DNA from: Dokdonia sp. 4H-3-7-5
GTDB taxonomy: Bacteria; Bacteroidota; Bacteroidia; Flavobacteriales; Flavobacteriaceae
Reading direction: 5' to 3'
NCBI RefSeq assembly: GCF_000212355.1
Contig: NC_015496.1
Location: 3,194,001-3,258,000 of the forward strand
Length of the DNA stretch: 64,000 nucleotides
Positions 24,246-34,132 of the stretch are shown piece after piece. The position numbers were made by a program, and so were the translations under genes. The notes under the pieces were generated by a model. The model saw nothing but the letters and a program-made list of their open reading frames with translations. It did not search any database and was not told the DNA's origin. Numbering within the stretch: position 1 is the first letter of the stretch; every line of letters starts with the position of its first letter.

Positions 24246-26423
24246 TTGAAAGATATTTTACTCATCACTCCGCCATTTACGCAACTCAATACCCCTTATC
24301 CAGCTACGGCATACATTAAAGGGTTTTTAAATACTAAGAATATCTCATCATTCCAGATGGATCTAGGTATAGAGGTAATTTTGCAACTATTTTCGGCAAA
24401 GAAGTTTACAAGGCTTTTTGAGATTGCTCACGAGCATGACACGATTGTTTCAGATAATTGCAGGCGAATCTATGCAATGCGAGATACCTATGTAAAGCTA
24501 CTTGATGACGTGATTTCATTCTTACAAGGGAATAACCAAACCATCGCTAGGCAAGTATGCACGGGCAACTTCTTACCACGCGCTTCTCGTTTTGATCAGC
24601 TAGATGATATGGAGTGGGCTTTTGGTGAGATGGGAATGCAAGACAAAGCAAAACACCTTGCCACACTCTTTCTAGAAGATTTATCGGACTTTATTGTAGA
24701 ATGCATTGATCCTAATTTTGGATTTAGTCGCTATGCTGAGCGTTTGGGTCAGAGTGCAAACTCTTTTGATGAGTTATATACCTCGCTACAAGATGACTTT
24801 ACTATTGTAGATGAGATTACTATAGAGATTTTAGAAGCACGCTTTCGCGAAAGCGTACCAAAACTAGTATTACTGTCGGTTCCATTTCCGGGAAATCTAT
24901 ACAGCGCCTTTAGATGTGGGCAGTGGATTAAAGAACACTATCCAACAGTTAAAGTGGCTATGGGAGGTGGTTTCCCTAATACAGAGTTACGAGAATTAAC
25001 AGACACAAGAGTCTTTGAATTTATAGATTATATCACGCTAGATGATGGCGAACTTCCAGTAGAACTTCTTGTAGAAGATGTTGTGCAAAACGTTGAAAAC
25101 CCTACCTATAAGCGCACATTTATACTAGAAAATAGTGAAGTTGTTTACAAGAATAACACGCTCCGTCAAGATTATAAACAAGCATATCTCGGCACTCCCG
25201 ACTATTCAGATTTATTGCTTGATCAGTATGTCTCTGTGATTGAGATTGCAAACCCTATGCACAGCTTGTGGAGTGATGGTCGCTGGAACAAACTAACCAT
25301 GGCGCATGGTTGCTATTGGGGTAAATGTACCTTTTGTGATATTTCGTTAGATTATATAAAAATTTACGAACCCATCGCTGCTAGTATTCTTGTAGATCGT
25401 ATGGAAGCGCTTGTAGCACAAACAGGAGAAACTGGTTTCCACTTTGTGGATGAAGCCGCACCACCAGCATTAATGAAAGCCCTTGCGCTAGAAATAATCA
25501 AACGTGAACTGGTGGTCACCTGGTGGACAAATATTAGGTTTGAAAAGAACTTCACTAAAGATTTATGTAGACTCCTTAAAGCATCTGGTTGTATCGCCGT
25601 TTCTGGCGGACTGGAAGTCGCTTCAGATAGACTATTGAACCTTATTGATAAAGGGGTAACCATTGCACAAGTTGCTCAAGTCACACTCAACTTCACGGAG
25701 GCAGATATTATGGTGCACTCCTACTTGATGTATGGATATCCTACTCAAACCGAGCAAGAAACAATAGATAGTCTTGAGATGGTACGCCAGCTTTTTGAAC
25801 TTGGCATTATACAATCTGGCTTCTGGCATCAATTTGCGCTTACCACACACAGCCCTGTAGGTAAAGACCCTGAGAGCTACGGGGTAACTCCACATTACAA
25901 TGAGATTACCTTTGCAAATAATGACGTAGACTTTAGTGATAAAACAGGTATAGACCATAGCAAATTCAGCTACGGACTTAAGAAGTCCCTATTCAACTAC
26001 ATGCACGGAATTGGGTTTGATGAAGGATTACAAGAGTGGTTTGACTTTGATGTTCCTCGCACAACAATTCATCCACATGTGATAGAAGATAGTCTTCAAG
26101 ACGAATTACAGTTAAGCACAAAATCTACCTCTAGAATACTGTGGCTTGGTTTTGCTCCCACGCAGAGAACATTTAAAAAGAAAAAACGCGAACTCACAGA
26201 GCTTACGTTTCACGATCAAACAGGAACTACTCAAATTACGGTAGATACTCAGGATGCACTTTGGCTAATTGATATGTTAGAAATCGCGAGCCCACATCAA
26301 GATAAGTTACCGACTTACGCAACACTCAAGACTTCATATGAGGAAACGCAAGAAAATTTTGAGTTATTCTGGTATTCTAAAGCGATGCTAAGTCTGCGAG
26401 AAGCAGGACTGCTGGTTATATAA
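24246..26423 (+). CDS. B12-binding radical SAM protein of unknown reaction
   Basis: A 725-residue protein. The N-terminal part (about 1-300) has the cobalamin-binding order, starting ILLITPPFTQLNTPYP and including KVAMGGGFPNTEL. The radical SAM domain starts near 350 with C356, C361 and C364 (GCYWGKCTFCD), a CX4CX2C spacing instead of the usual CX3CX2C. SGGLEVASDRLL and MVHSYLMYGYPTQTEQETID follow in the normal barrel order, with a C-terminal extension of about 200 residues. Start codon is TTG at 24246; the only nearby upstream ATG runs into a stop. A palindromic repeat at 24839 is read ARFRESVP. The gene stands alone, and the substrate is unknown. Confidence 0.88.
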   Translation: MKDILLITPPFTQLNTPYPATAYIKGFLNTKNISSFQMDLGIEVILQLFSAKKFTRLFEIAHEHDTIVSDNCRRIYAMRDTYVKLLDDVISFLQGNNQTIARQVCTGNFLPRASRFDQLDDMEWAFGEMGMQDKAKHLATLFLEDLSDFIVECIDPNFGFSRYAERLGQSANSFDELYTSLQDDFTIVDEITIEILEARFRESVPKLVLLSVPFPGNLYSAFRCGQWIKEHYPTVKVAMGGGFPNTELRELTDTRVFEFIDYITLDDGELPVELLVEDVVQNVENPTYKRTFILENSEVVYKNNTLRQDYKQAYLGTPDYSDLLLDQYVSVIEIANPMHSLWSDGRWNKLTMAHGCYWGKCTFCDISLDYIKIYEPIAASILVDRMEALVAQTGETGFHFVDEAAPPALMKALALEIIKRELVVTWWTNIRFEKNFTKDLCRLLKASGCIAVSGGLEVASDRLLNLIDKGVTIAQVAQVTLNFTEADIMVHSYLMYGYPTQTEQETIDSLEMVRQLFELGIIQSGFWHQFALTTHSPVGKDPESYGVTPHYNEITFANNDVDFSDKTGIDHSKFSYGLKKSLFNYMHGIGFDEGLQEWFDFDVPRTTIHPHVIEDSLQDELQLSTKSTSRILWLGFAPTQRTFKKKKRELTELTFHDQTGTTQITVDTQDALWLIDMLEIASPHQDKLPTYATLKTSYEETQENFELFWYSKAMLSLREAGLLVI
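24839..24856. repeat. Palindromic repeat inside the B12-radical-SAM gene
   Basis: ACGCTTTCGCGAAAGCGT, read in frame as RFRESV between the cobalamin domain strands. It uses the same reading frame as the copy at 19942. Confidence 0.95.
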
Positions 26424-26441
26424 AATAATAGATTATTGAGG

Positions 26442-26461
26442 TACGCTTTCGCGAAAGCGTA
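26442..26461. repeat. Palindromic repeat, full 20-bp form, between convergent genes
   Basis: Perfect 20-mer, 18 bp after the radical SAM stop and 15 bp from the mvaB stop. Its position suits a bidirectional transcription barrier, but there is no T-run. Confidence 0.95.
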
Positions 26462-26476
26462 ATAAGAAAAATACTC

Positions 26477-27343
26477 CTAGTGATATTTCTGAAAGATTTT
26501 TAAAGCTTCGTTGTAGCTACTTTCAAAACTCATTGCATTCACATTATCATTTGCCTTTACCGAGGCAAAATAAGAAACGAGTTTCTCTGTGGGCATGTTA
26601 CCCGTAAGATCATCTGCTGCCATAGGGCAACCTCCAAAACCTTGAATTGCACCATCAAATCTGCGACAACCAGCTTTGTAAGCGGCATCTACCTTCTCAT
26701 GCCAGGTTGTTGGCGTTGTGTGTAAATGCGCGCCAAACTCCACTTCTGGGTAACGCTTAATAAGATTAGAAAAAAGATAATCAATCGTCTCTGCATCTGA
26801 GGTACCTACGGTATCTGATAAGGAAAGTATTTTTACTCCCATACTGCTGAGCTTTTCTGCCCACTCCCCTACGATATCCACATTCCATGGATCTCCATAA
26901 GGATTACCAAATCCCATAGAAATATAAACGACGAGCTCTTTATCCTTAGAAGAAGCGAGCTCTATAATATCTTTAAGTAAGTCTACAGATTGTGCGATTG
27001 TTTTATGCGTGTTACGCATCTGGAAGTTCTCTGAGATAGAAAATGGATAACCTAGATAATCTACCATTTCATGCTGTACCGCATCTTGCGCACCACGCAA
27101 GTTTGCTACAATAGAAAGTAATTTACTATCTGTCTTTGATAGATCAAGGCTATGTAAAACCTCTGCAGAGTCCTGCATTTGAGGTATCGCCTTTGGCGAC
27201 ACAAAACTACCTACGTCTATGGTGTCAAAACCACAGCGTAATAATGATTGTATATATTGAACCTTAGACTCTGTAGGAATCCAGTCTTTTATACCTTGCA
27301 TCGCGTCACGAGGACACTCAATAATTTTTACATTCTCATTCAC
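26477..27343 (-). CDS. mvaB: Hydroxymethylglutaryl-CoA lyase
   Basis: Cleaves HMG-CoA to acetoacetate and acetyl-CoA, the last step of leucine degradation. The 288-residue TIM barrel starts KIIECPRDAMQGI with the catalytic Arg-Asp pair. SLSDTVGTSDAETID and GAHLHTTPTTW contain metal-binding residues. The active-site cysteine loop is FGGCPMAADDLTGNMPTEKL, a hallmark of the lyase that separates it from isopropylmalate/homocitrate synthases. The length is normal. It converges on the radical SAM gene; no other leucine-catabolism gene is in the window. Confidence 0.94.
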   Translation of the reverse strand: MNENVKIIECPRDAMQGIKDWIPTESKVQYIQSLLRCGFDTIDVGSFVSPKAIPQMQDSAEVLHSLDLSKTDSKLLSIVANLRGAQDAVQHEMVDYLGYPFSISENFQMRNTHKTIAQSVDLLKDIIELASSKDKELVVYISMGFGNPYGDPWNVDIVGEWAEKLSSMGVKILSLSDTVGTSDAETIDYLFSNLIKRYPEVEFGAHLHTTPTTWHEKVDAAYKAGCRRFDGAIQGFGGCPMAADDLTGNMPTEKLVSYFASVKANDNVNAMSFESSYNEALKIFQKYH

Positions 27344-27439
27344 TACGTAAAAATAGCAGTTTCAATTGTTGTATCACAACTAGAACTGACAATTAAGTGA
27401 TGATTTTATAATTTACTTGTCAACAAGATTTTGAATAGC

Positions 27440-29002
27440 TTACTGCTGAGCTTCTTGTTTTGCGACAATTTTATCTACACAGTTTATACCGTCTATCGCA
27501 GCAGATATAATCCCTCCAGCATATCCAGCACCTTCACCACAAGGATATAATCCTTTAATCTCTACGTGTTCAAGAGTATCCCAATCACGAGGAATAGAAA
27601 CAGGAGATGATGTACGACTCTCAGGAGCGTGTATGACTGCATCATTAGTGAGGTAGCCTTTCATTTTTCTTCCAAAACCTAAGAACGCTTTCTTTAATCG
27701 TTTTGCAATTAAATCTGGAAGCACTTTATTCAGATCTACTGCTACAATTCCTGGTTGGTAGGAGGTTTTAGGAAAGTCTTTTGACACACGACCATCTATA
27801 AAATCACGCATACGTTGTGCAGGAGCAGCTTGTGTTTTTCCTGCCGCTTCCCAACATGCACGCTCTACCGACTTTTGAAAGTCTAAACACACAAAAGGAT
27901 CTCCCTTTTTGTAATTAGGCAAATCTTCTGGGGTAACACTTACCACAATTCCCGAGTTTGCATAAGGGTTATCACGCTTAGATGGGCTCCATCCGTTGGT
28001 TACAATCTCTTCTTGATCTGTAGCACAAGGAGCTATAATCCCACCTGGACACATACAAAAAGAATACACTCCTAGTCCGTCCACCTGCTGTACCAGACTA
28101 TAAGAAGCTGGTGGTAAATACGGATTATCACCATCTGAATGGTATTGTATGTCATCTATTAATTCTTGCTGATGCTCAATACGCACGCCTATCGCAAAAG
28201 GCTTTGCCTCTATCTTAATGTTACGTTTATGAAGTAAGTAAAATATATCTCGTGCAGAATGACCAGTCGCAAGTATCACGTTATCAAAATCAAGCCAATC
28301 GGTATCATTCACTTGTATGGCTGTAATGGCACTATCTTCTATTTTGAGATCTGTAAGTTTTGTATCAAATCTCACCTCTCCACCATACTGGATGATGGCT
28401 TCACGCATCGCAGTAATGATTTTAGGCAATTTATTAGTACCTATATGAGGATGCGCATCTACTAAGATGTCTTCTACAGCGCCAAAATGTACAAACCACT
28501 CTAGTGCTTTAAGTACATTACCACGTTTTTTTGAACGCGTGTATAACTTCCCGTCAGAATATGTTCCTGCTCCTCCTTCTCCAAAACAATAGTTGGAGTC
28601 TGGATTTACAATATGTTCCTTATTGATAGCTGCTAGATCGCGTCTTCGTGCACGTACATCTTTTCCTCGCTCAAATACGATAGGTTTTAATCCACCTTCT
28701 ACGGCACGTAGCGCAGCATATAATCCTGCGGGACCAGCACCTATAATTGCAATTTCCTTTGCATTTGAAACATCTTGGGGTACAAAAGGAGGAATCTGGG
28801 GACGCTCTTCTCCATTTTTCCAAAATTCAATTTGTAGTGAGACTTTCACTGGTGATTTGCGAGCATCTATAGATCGCTTGCGTATATCCCATTCTCTTAC
28901 ATCATCTGCTCTTAGTCGGGCTTTTTTAAAGGCAACTTCTGCGATGTAATCATCATCTTCTGCTTGGTGTGGGAGTACGTTTATTTGAACAAGTGTAGAC
29001 AT
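27440..29002 (-). CDS. FAD-dependent dehydrogenase of the COG2509 type
   Basis: About 520 residues. An N-terminal ferredoxin-like region (including IRKRSIDARKSPVKVSLQI) precedes a Rossmann FAD-binding site AIIGAGPAGLYAALRA with VFERGKDV. Later come GEGGAGTYSDGKLYTR and ILATGHSARDIFYLL. The C-terminus LYPCGEGAGYAGGIISAAID closes the FAD site. The family is widespread and usually called uncharacterised FAD-dependent dehydrogenase; the physiological substrate is unknown. A start 24 bp further upstream (29026) is open, but MSTLVQINVLPHQ at 29002 is the better family start. It is separated from mvaB by 96 bp on the same strand. Confidence 0.9.
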   Translation of the reverse strand: MSTLVQINVLPHQAEDDDYIAEVAFKKARLRADDVREWDIRKRSIDARKSPVKVSLQIEFWKNGEERPQIPPFVPQDVSNAKEIAIIGAGPAGLYAALRAVEGGLKPIVFERGKDVRARRRDLAAINKEHIVNPDSNYCFGEGGAGTYSDGKLYTRSKKRGNVLKALEWFVHFGAVEDILVDAHPHIGTNKLPKIITAMREAIIQYGGEVRFDTKLTDLKIEDSAITAIQVNDTDWLDFDNVILATGHSARDIFYLLHKRNIKIEAKPFAIGVRIEHQQELIDDIQYHSDGDNPYLPPASYSLVQQVDGLGVYSFCMCPGGIIAPCATDQEEIVTNGWSPSKRDNPYANSGIVVSVTPEDLPNYKKGDPFVCLDFQKSVERACWEAAGKTQAAPAQRMRDFIDGRVSKDFPKTSYQPGIVAVDLNKVLPDLIAKRLKKAFLGFGRKMKGYLTNDAVIHAPESRTSSPVSIPRDWDTLEHVEIKGLYPCGEGAGYAGGIISAAIDGINCVDKIVAKQEAQQ

Positions 29003-29091
29003 AGCGCGAAGATAAGTCCTTACCATCTTGAAACCGAACTAGAATTTAAAAATTGGAATGTAATTTTCAGGAATCGTAAACAAAAAGAAGA

Positions 29092-29361
29092 TTAGTCAAT
29101 TTCCTCGTAGTCCACATATTCTCCCACCACTTTTGACGCTTTTTTAGGCACATCTTTAGTTTGAGCTGTAGGTCTTTGTGTTTGTTGTGCTTGCTGCTGG
29201 AAACCTTTAAAAGCGTTTTCCATTTTCTGTCCCGCTTTTTTAGTAATGTATTTTACGAAATAAGGCCAAAGTAATTTACCTAAGAATCGCAACCCAAAAT
29301 AAACCATCAATATGATGGCTAATGTTTTTAGGAAACTAGGAATTTCTGCAACTAAGAGCAT
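29092..29361 (-). CDS. DUF4834 family small membrane protein
   Basis: An 89-residue protein with one hydrophobic N-terminal segment (FLKTLAIILMVYFGLRFLG), then a basic amphipathic region, a Q-rich linker and an acidic tail VVGEYVDYEEID. This shape and the closing GEYVDYEEI motif match the Bacteroidota family DUF4834. It is probably anchored in the inner membrane with a cytoplasmic tail. The function is not known. It is divergent from the outer-membrane gene at 29470. Confidence 0.85.
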   Translation of the reverse strand: MLLVAEIPSFLKTLAIILMVYFGLRFLGKLLWPYFVKYITKKAGQKMENAFKGFQQQAQQTQRPTAQTKDVPKKASKVVGEYVDYEEID

Positions 29362-29469
29362 AAATATAGCTTTTAGACAAAATTAGTAATTATGAATCGC
29401 AACAATAGCCCGTATAAGCTTAAAAAAAAGATAAATTCTCCTATATTTGATATACTAACCTACAAACCT

Positions 29470-30465
29470 ATGCATACGTTGCGTTTTTTAACCTCAGTCT
29501 TTATATACTTAGCACTCGTGGCTACAGCTACTGCTCAATATACTGAGACAATTAATTCAAACAGACCTGGAGAATCCCAAGGTGCTTTTAGTGTAGGCAC
29601 TCGAGTTTTACAAGTAGAGACAGGTTTTGATATAGGTAACGACACCCACTCCTTATTACAAACAGATACAGATATAATAGGCTATAATCTTAATTTAAGA
29701 TATGGTTTGTTTTTTGAAAATCTAGAACTAAATGGACTTATGCGTTATCAACGTAACGAGGTTTCCTTTACTTCTGGATCTGCTCCATTAGACCCTATAT
29801 CTGGACTTGAAACGGTACAAATAGGAGCAAAATATTTAGTATATGATCCTAACAAATACGCTCAAGACGAGGTAAATCTATACAGCTATCATGCTAATAA
29901 CCGCTTCAAGTGGAAAACATTAATTCCAGCAGTAAGTGTTTATGCCGCCGGTGTTTTTGACTTTACAAATAGCCAATTTAACACCGTACGCGAAGACGGG
30001 ATTAGTCCTAATATTGCTTTACTATTACAGCACAACTGGGGTCGTTGGGTATGGGTAAATAATATCATTTTAGACAGAGTAGGGACAGAATTTCCTACTA
30101 ACTCTTGGATTACTACGCTTACGCACTCCTTCAATGAGAAGTTTGCTGGGTTTGCTGAGTACCAACTTATAAGTGGCGATTTATATGCAGACTATATAGT
30201 AAGAGCTGGTGGTGCATATTTAATCACAAAGAATCTTCAGGTTGATTTAGGTGGTCTTGTAAACTTCAAGGATACACCGTCTAGGTGGAATGTTTCGGCA
30301 GGTGTTTCATACCGACTAGACCTACATGAGAAAGACGAAATTATAGAAGATAAAAATGCGGCAGATGACAAGAATAGTTCCTCTAAGAGACAAGCAAAAC
30401 GCATAAATAAAAAGAAACGTAAAGATGCTGTAGATCCTGATGGTCAAAGCAACGATACAAACTAA
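29470..30465 (+). CDS. Outer-membrane transporter-like protein (phenol MetA-type family)
   Basis: A 331-residue exported protein. The signal peptide is MHTLRFLTSVFIYLALVA followed by TATAQ. The mature part is a string of amphipathic beta strands with alternating aromatic residues, in the style of the MetA-type putative transporter family (TINSNRPGESQGAFSVGTRVLQVETG). A charged, Lys/Asp-rich C-terminal tail (about 45 residues) follows the last strand. An in-frame ATG 78 bp upstream would put 26 polar residues before the signal peptide, so the start at 29470 was chosen. The substrate is unknown, and the tail is unusual for a barrel. Confidence 0.82.
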   Translation: MHTLRFLTSVFIYLALVATATAQYTETINSNRPGESQGAFSVGTRVLQVETGFDIGNDTHSLLQTDTDIIGYNLNLRYGLFFENLELNGLMRYQRNEVSFTSGSAPLDPISGLETVQIGAKYLVYDPNKYAQDEVNLYSYHANNRFKWKTLIPAVSVYAAGVFDFTNSQFNTVREDGISPNIALLLQHNWGRWVWVNNIILDRVGTEFPTNSWITTLTHSFNEKFAGFAEYQLISGDLYADYIVRAGGAYLITKNLQVDLGGLVNFKDTPSRWNVSAGVSYRLDLHEKDEIIEDKNAADDKNSSSKRQAKRINKKKRKDAVDPDGQSNDTN

Positions 30466-30474
30466 CTCCCCTAA

Positions 30475-31623
30475 ATGCAATCGATGATTACCCTTAAGGA
30501 AATGATTACCCCTAGAGAACTTAAACAATTTGTTAAGTTCCCATTTTCCCTATATAAAAACGAACCTAAATGGGTACCTCCTATCGTGGCAGATGAGCTA
30601 GATAGTATGGATCCAGCAAAAAATCCTGTATTTAAAAATGCTACTGCTCGTTATTTTCTCGCTTTCGCGAAAGCGAAAAATGGAAAAGAAGAAATAGTAG
30701 GAAGAATCTGTGCCATTATAAATGATATAGAAATTAAAGAACAAGGAAAGCCAAAAATGCGTTTCGGTTGGTTTGACGCTATTGATGATATCGAAGTAAC
30801 CAAGGCACTGCTTGCTAAGGTTACCGAAATAGGAAAAGAGAATAATCTGGAGTTTATAGAAGGTCCAGTAGGATTTTCTAATATGGAAAAAGCAGGATTA
30901 CTTATAGAAGGTTATGAGTATATGAATACCATGATAACTTGGTATAATTTCCCATATTATAAAGACCATTTTGAGCAATTAGGATTTGAAAAAGCTGCCG
31001 AATGGGTAGAATTTAAAATACAAATTGATCCGCCAGAAGCACAGAATCCAAAGGTTAAGAAGTTTGCAGATATCATTGCAAAAAGATATGAGCTTAGTCC
31101 GCTAGAGTTTAAAACCTCTGCAGATGTAAAACCTTATGTAAATGAGATGTTTGGTTTGCTTAACAAAACTTATGACAAGCTAAGTACGTTTGTACCTATA
31201 CAGCAGTACCAGATTGATCATTATAAGGAAAAGTACATCAAGTACATACATCCAGATTTTATTAAATGTGTCCAAGATAAAGATGGAAAACTAGTTGCAT
31301 TTGCTATTACTATGCCTTCATTTAATGAAGCACTCAAAAAAGCGAATGGAAGTTTATTCCCTTTTGGTTTTTATCACTTGCTTAAAGCGAAAAAGCGAAA
31401 TGACACTGCTGCGTTCTATCTCATAGGTATTGATCCAGAATATCAAAACAAAGGAGTTACTGCGGTAATCTTTCAAAAAATGCAAGAGCTTTTTAATAAG
31501 CGAGGGATTACTCAAGTTGAGACTAACCCTGAGCTAGAAGAAAACAAAGCCATACAGCAGCTGTGGAAAAACTATGAACATATTCTCCATAAACGTAGAA
31601 GAACCTATAGAAAGGACTTCTAG
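30475..31623 (+). CDS. GNAT-like acetyltransferase-fold protein
   Basis: A 382-residue conserved Bacteroidota protein. The C-terminal part contains AFYLIGIDPEYQNKGVTAVIFQKM, which fits the acetyl-CoA-binding motif A (Q/RxxG) of GNAT proteins, followed by ITQVETNPELEENKAIQQLW. The N-terminal half reads like a second, diverged copy of the same fold. Substrate unknown. The alternative start MITLKEM lies 9 bp downstream. A palindromic repeat at 30659-30676 is read LAFAKAK near residue 63, in a surface-type stretch. It is 9 bp after the outer-membrane gene, so probably co-transcribed with it. Confidence 0.8.
   Translation: MQSMITLKEMITPRELKQFVKFPFSLYKNEPKWVPPIVADELDSMDPAKNPVFKNATARYFLAFAKAKNGKEEIVGRICAIINDIEIKEQGKPKMRFGWFDAIDDIEVTKALLAKVTEIGKENNLEFIEGPVGFSNMEKAGLLIEGYEYMNTMITWYNFPYYKDHFEQLGFEKAAEWVEFKIQIDPPEAQNPKVKKFADIIAKRYELSPLEFKTSADVKPYVNEMFGLLNKTYDKLSTFVPIQQYQIDHYKEKYIKYIHPDFIKCVQDKDGKLVAFAITMPSFNEALKKANGSLFPFGFYHLLKAKKRNDTAAFYLIGIDPEYQNKGVTAVIFQKMQELFNKRGITQVETNPELEENKAIQQLWKNYEHILHKRRRTYRKDF
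30659..30676. repeat. Palindromic repeat inside the GNAT-like gene
   Basis: TCGCTTTCGCGAAAGCGA, read in frame as LAFAKAK; a different frame from the RFRES copies. Confidence 0.94.
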
Positions 31624-31663
31624 CAACTACGCTAAAAAATTTTAAAAGCAAAAACCAACTATC

Positions 31664-32089
31664 ATGATAGATGCTTTAAGCCTTTTTCAACTTCTTATTG
31701 ATTTTGGGCTCGTGGTGTTGATCCTTATGGTACAACTCACCATTTATCCTAGTTTTCTGTATTACAAGACTGAAGATTTACTAAGCTGGCATCAGAAGTA
31801 TACAGGTGCCATAGCGGTTATTGTAGGTCCATTAATGCTTGCACAACTTGGAATGGCTATCTACGCATTAATAGCACATCAAGAATTTTTATTTGGGAGT
31901 ATGTATTTGTTACTAGTCACTGCTACGTGGATATCTACGGCAGTCTTGTTCGTACCTATTCACAATCGGATTGGAAAAAGTAAACATACCAATAAGGACC
32001 TACAAAAGCTTGTACATCATAATTGGATACGAGTAATACTTTGGGTTTTGATCATGTTGCTAAGCCTATTTAAGTACTATCTAGCTTAA
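31664..32089 (+). CDS. Small membrane protein of unknown function
   Basis: A 141-residue protein with four predicted membrane helices (about 8-28, 48-70, 76-98, 119-138). Between them are short polar loops, including WHQKYTGA and the HNRIGKSKHTNKDLQKLVHHNW stretch (split by H, N and K residues). No catalytic motif is recognised. It lies 40 bp after the GNAT-like gene on the same strand and ends close to the converging sugar-kinase gene. Confidence 0.75.
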   Translation: MIDALSLFQLLIDFGLVVLILMVQLTIYPSFLYYKTEDLLSWHQKYTGAIAVIVGPLMLAQLGMAIYALIAHQEFLFGSMYLLLVTATWISTAVLFVPIHNRIGKSKHTNKDLQKLVHHNWIRVILWVLIMLLSLFKYYLA

Positions 32090-32114
32090 TAATCTAAGAC
32101 ATTGCTACAAACGG

Positions 32115-32981
32115 TTAAGCTTCTAAAATGTGCTGCTTATGATGAGCAACTAAGCCATCAATAGGTCTTTTTAAAATTTTACCAGGTGTTAATCCAAAAC
32201 CTTTAAGCACTTCTTTTAATTCTGCTTGTAAATAGAAACCTATAGAGCCTACAAAGTGAATTGGTATTTCCTTAGCATCTGGAAATTGAAGCACTACTTG
32301 ATGCTCTATAAAGAGAGAAAGTCCTCTCATTATTACACCTTGGCAATAATCCTCGTCCTTATTTTCAATAAGAAAACGAGCAAAAGTTGCTAGATATGTA
32401 TTAGGGTTAGGGTTTTTATATAAATGATTTTTAATATTTTCTGAGGTAAGGTCATATTCTGTCTCAAACTTCTCTGATAAATATTTAGGCATTTTTCCAA
32501 ACTTATAGTCTCTTATAAGTTCTGCTCCATAGTAATTACCACTAGCGTCATCCATTAATACATAACCCAGTGACACTACTTTTTGAATGATATCATTACC
32601 ATCAAAATAACTACAGTTGGAACCAGTACCTAGTATACAAACGACGCTCTTCTCACCTTCTGTAGCAGTTGCATATAGTGCAGCATATGTATCTTCCTTA
32701 ATTACAATCTCATCTGCCTCCTTAAATATCTCATCAAATACCTCTCTTATAAGTTCGCGAGGTTTTGTAGTTCCACAACCTGCTCCATAAAAGTAAAGTC
32801 CTTTTACTTTTTTTCGATCCTTATATAGCTCAAAATTATTTACGATGCGTTCACGTAAAATTTCTTGTGATAATACCTGCGGATTTAAGCCCAATGTTTG
32901 AGTCTGGAAGAGGTGTTTACCATCATCAGAAAGTGCGATCCAATCTGTTTTTGTGGATCCGCTATCTACTACTAAGATCAT
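32115..32981 (-). CDS. BadF/BadG-family ATPase, N-acetylglucosamine-kinase-like
   Basis: A 288-residue ASKHA-fold kinase. Phosphate-1 loop is VVDSGSTKTDWI at residues 4-15, phosphate-2 is CILGTGSNC, and the hinge segments GAGCGTT and VGSIGFYL are in the right order. The family includes N-acetylglucosamine kinases and activator ATPases. Without the iron-sulfur cysteines of activators, a sugar or amino-sugar kinase is the better guess. It follows gap-pfkA on the same strand after 133 bp, which fits a role in sugar metabolism. Confidence 0.85.
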   Translation of the reverse strand: MILVVDSGSTKTDWIALSDDGKHLFQTQTLGLNPQVLSQEILRERIVNNFELYKDRKKVKGLYFYGAGCGTTKPRELIREVFDEIFKEADEIVIKEDTYAALYATATEGEKSVVCILGTGSNCSYFDGNDIIQKVVSLGYVLMDDASGNYYGAELIRDYKFGKMPKYLSEKFETEYDLTSENIKNHLYKNPNPNTYLATFARFLIENKDEDYCQGVIMRGLSLFIEHQVVLQFPDAKEIPIHFVGSIGFYLQAELKEVLKGFGLTPGKILKRPIDGLVAHHKQHILEA

Positions 32982-33017
32982 ATAGAAGTGTGTAAGATTG
33001 TGTATAAAGAGAAAATA

Positions 33018-33036
33018 ATGCGCTACGAGAGCGCAT
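33018..33036 (-). terminator. Hairpin between gap and the sugar-kinase gene
   Basis: ATGCGCT / AGCGCAT with a 5-nt loop. On the minus strand, downstream of gap, it is followed by ATTATTTTC, only weakly U-rich. It may be an attenuating terminator between gap and the kinase gene. Confidence 0.45.
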
Positions 33037-33114
33037 ATATAGTTGTATGATAAATAATTCTAATAGCTATTGAAGTATTGCACATCAATAGCTACTAGAT
33101 TATAAATAACGGTA

Positions 33115-34122
<1,008 letters not shown>

Positions 34123-34132
34123 TTATTTACAA

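Noticed and set aside
33018-33036. Hairpin ATGCGCT/AGCGCAT as another copy of the dispersed palindrome
   Set aside because: It has a different sequence and a 5-nt loop, and lacks the TTCGCGAA centre.
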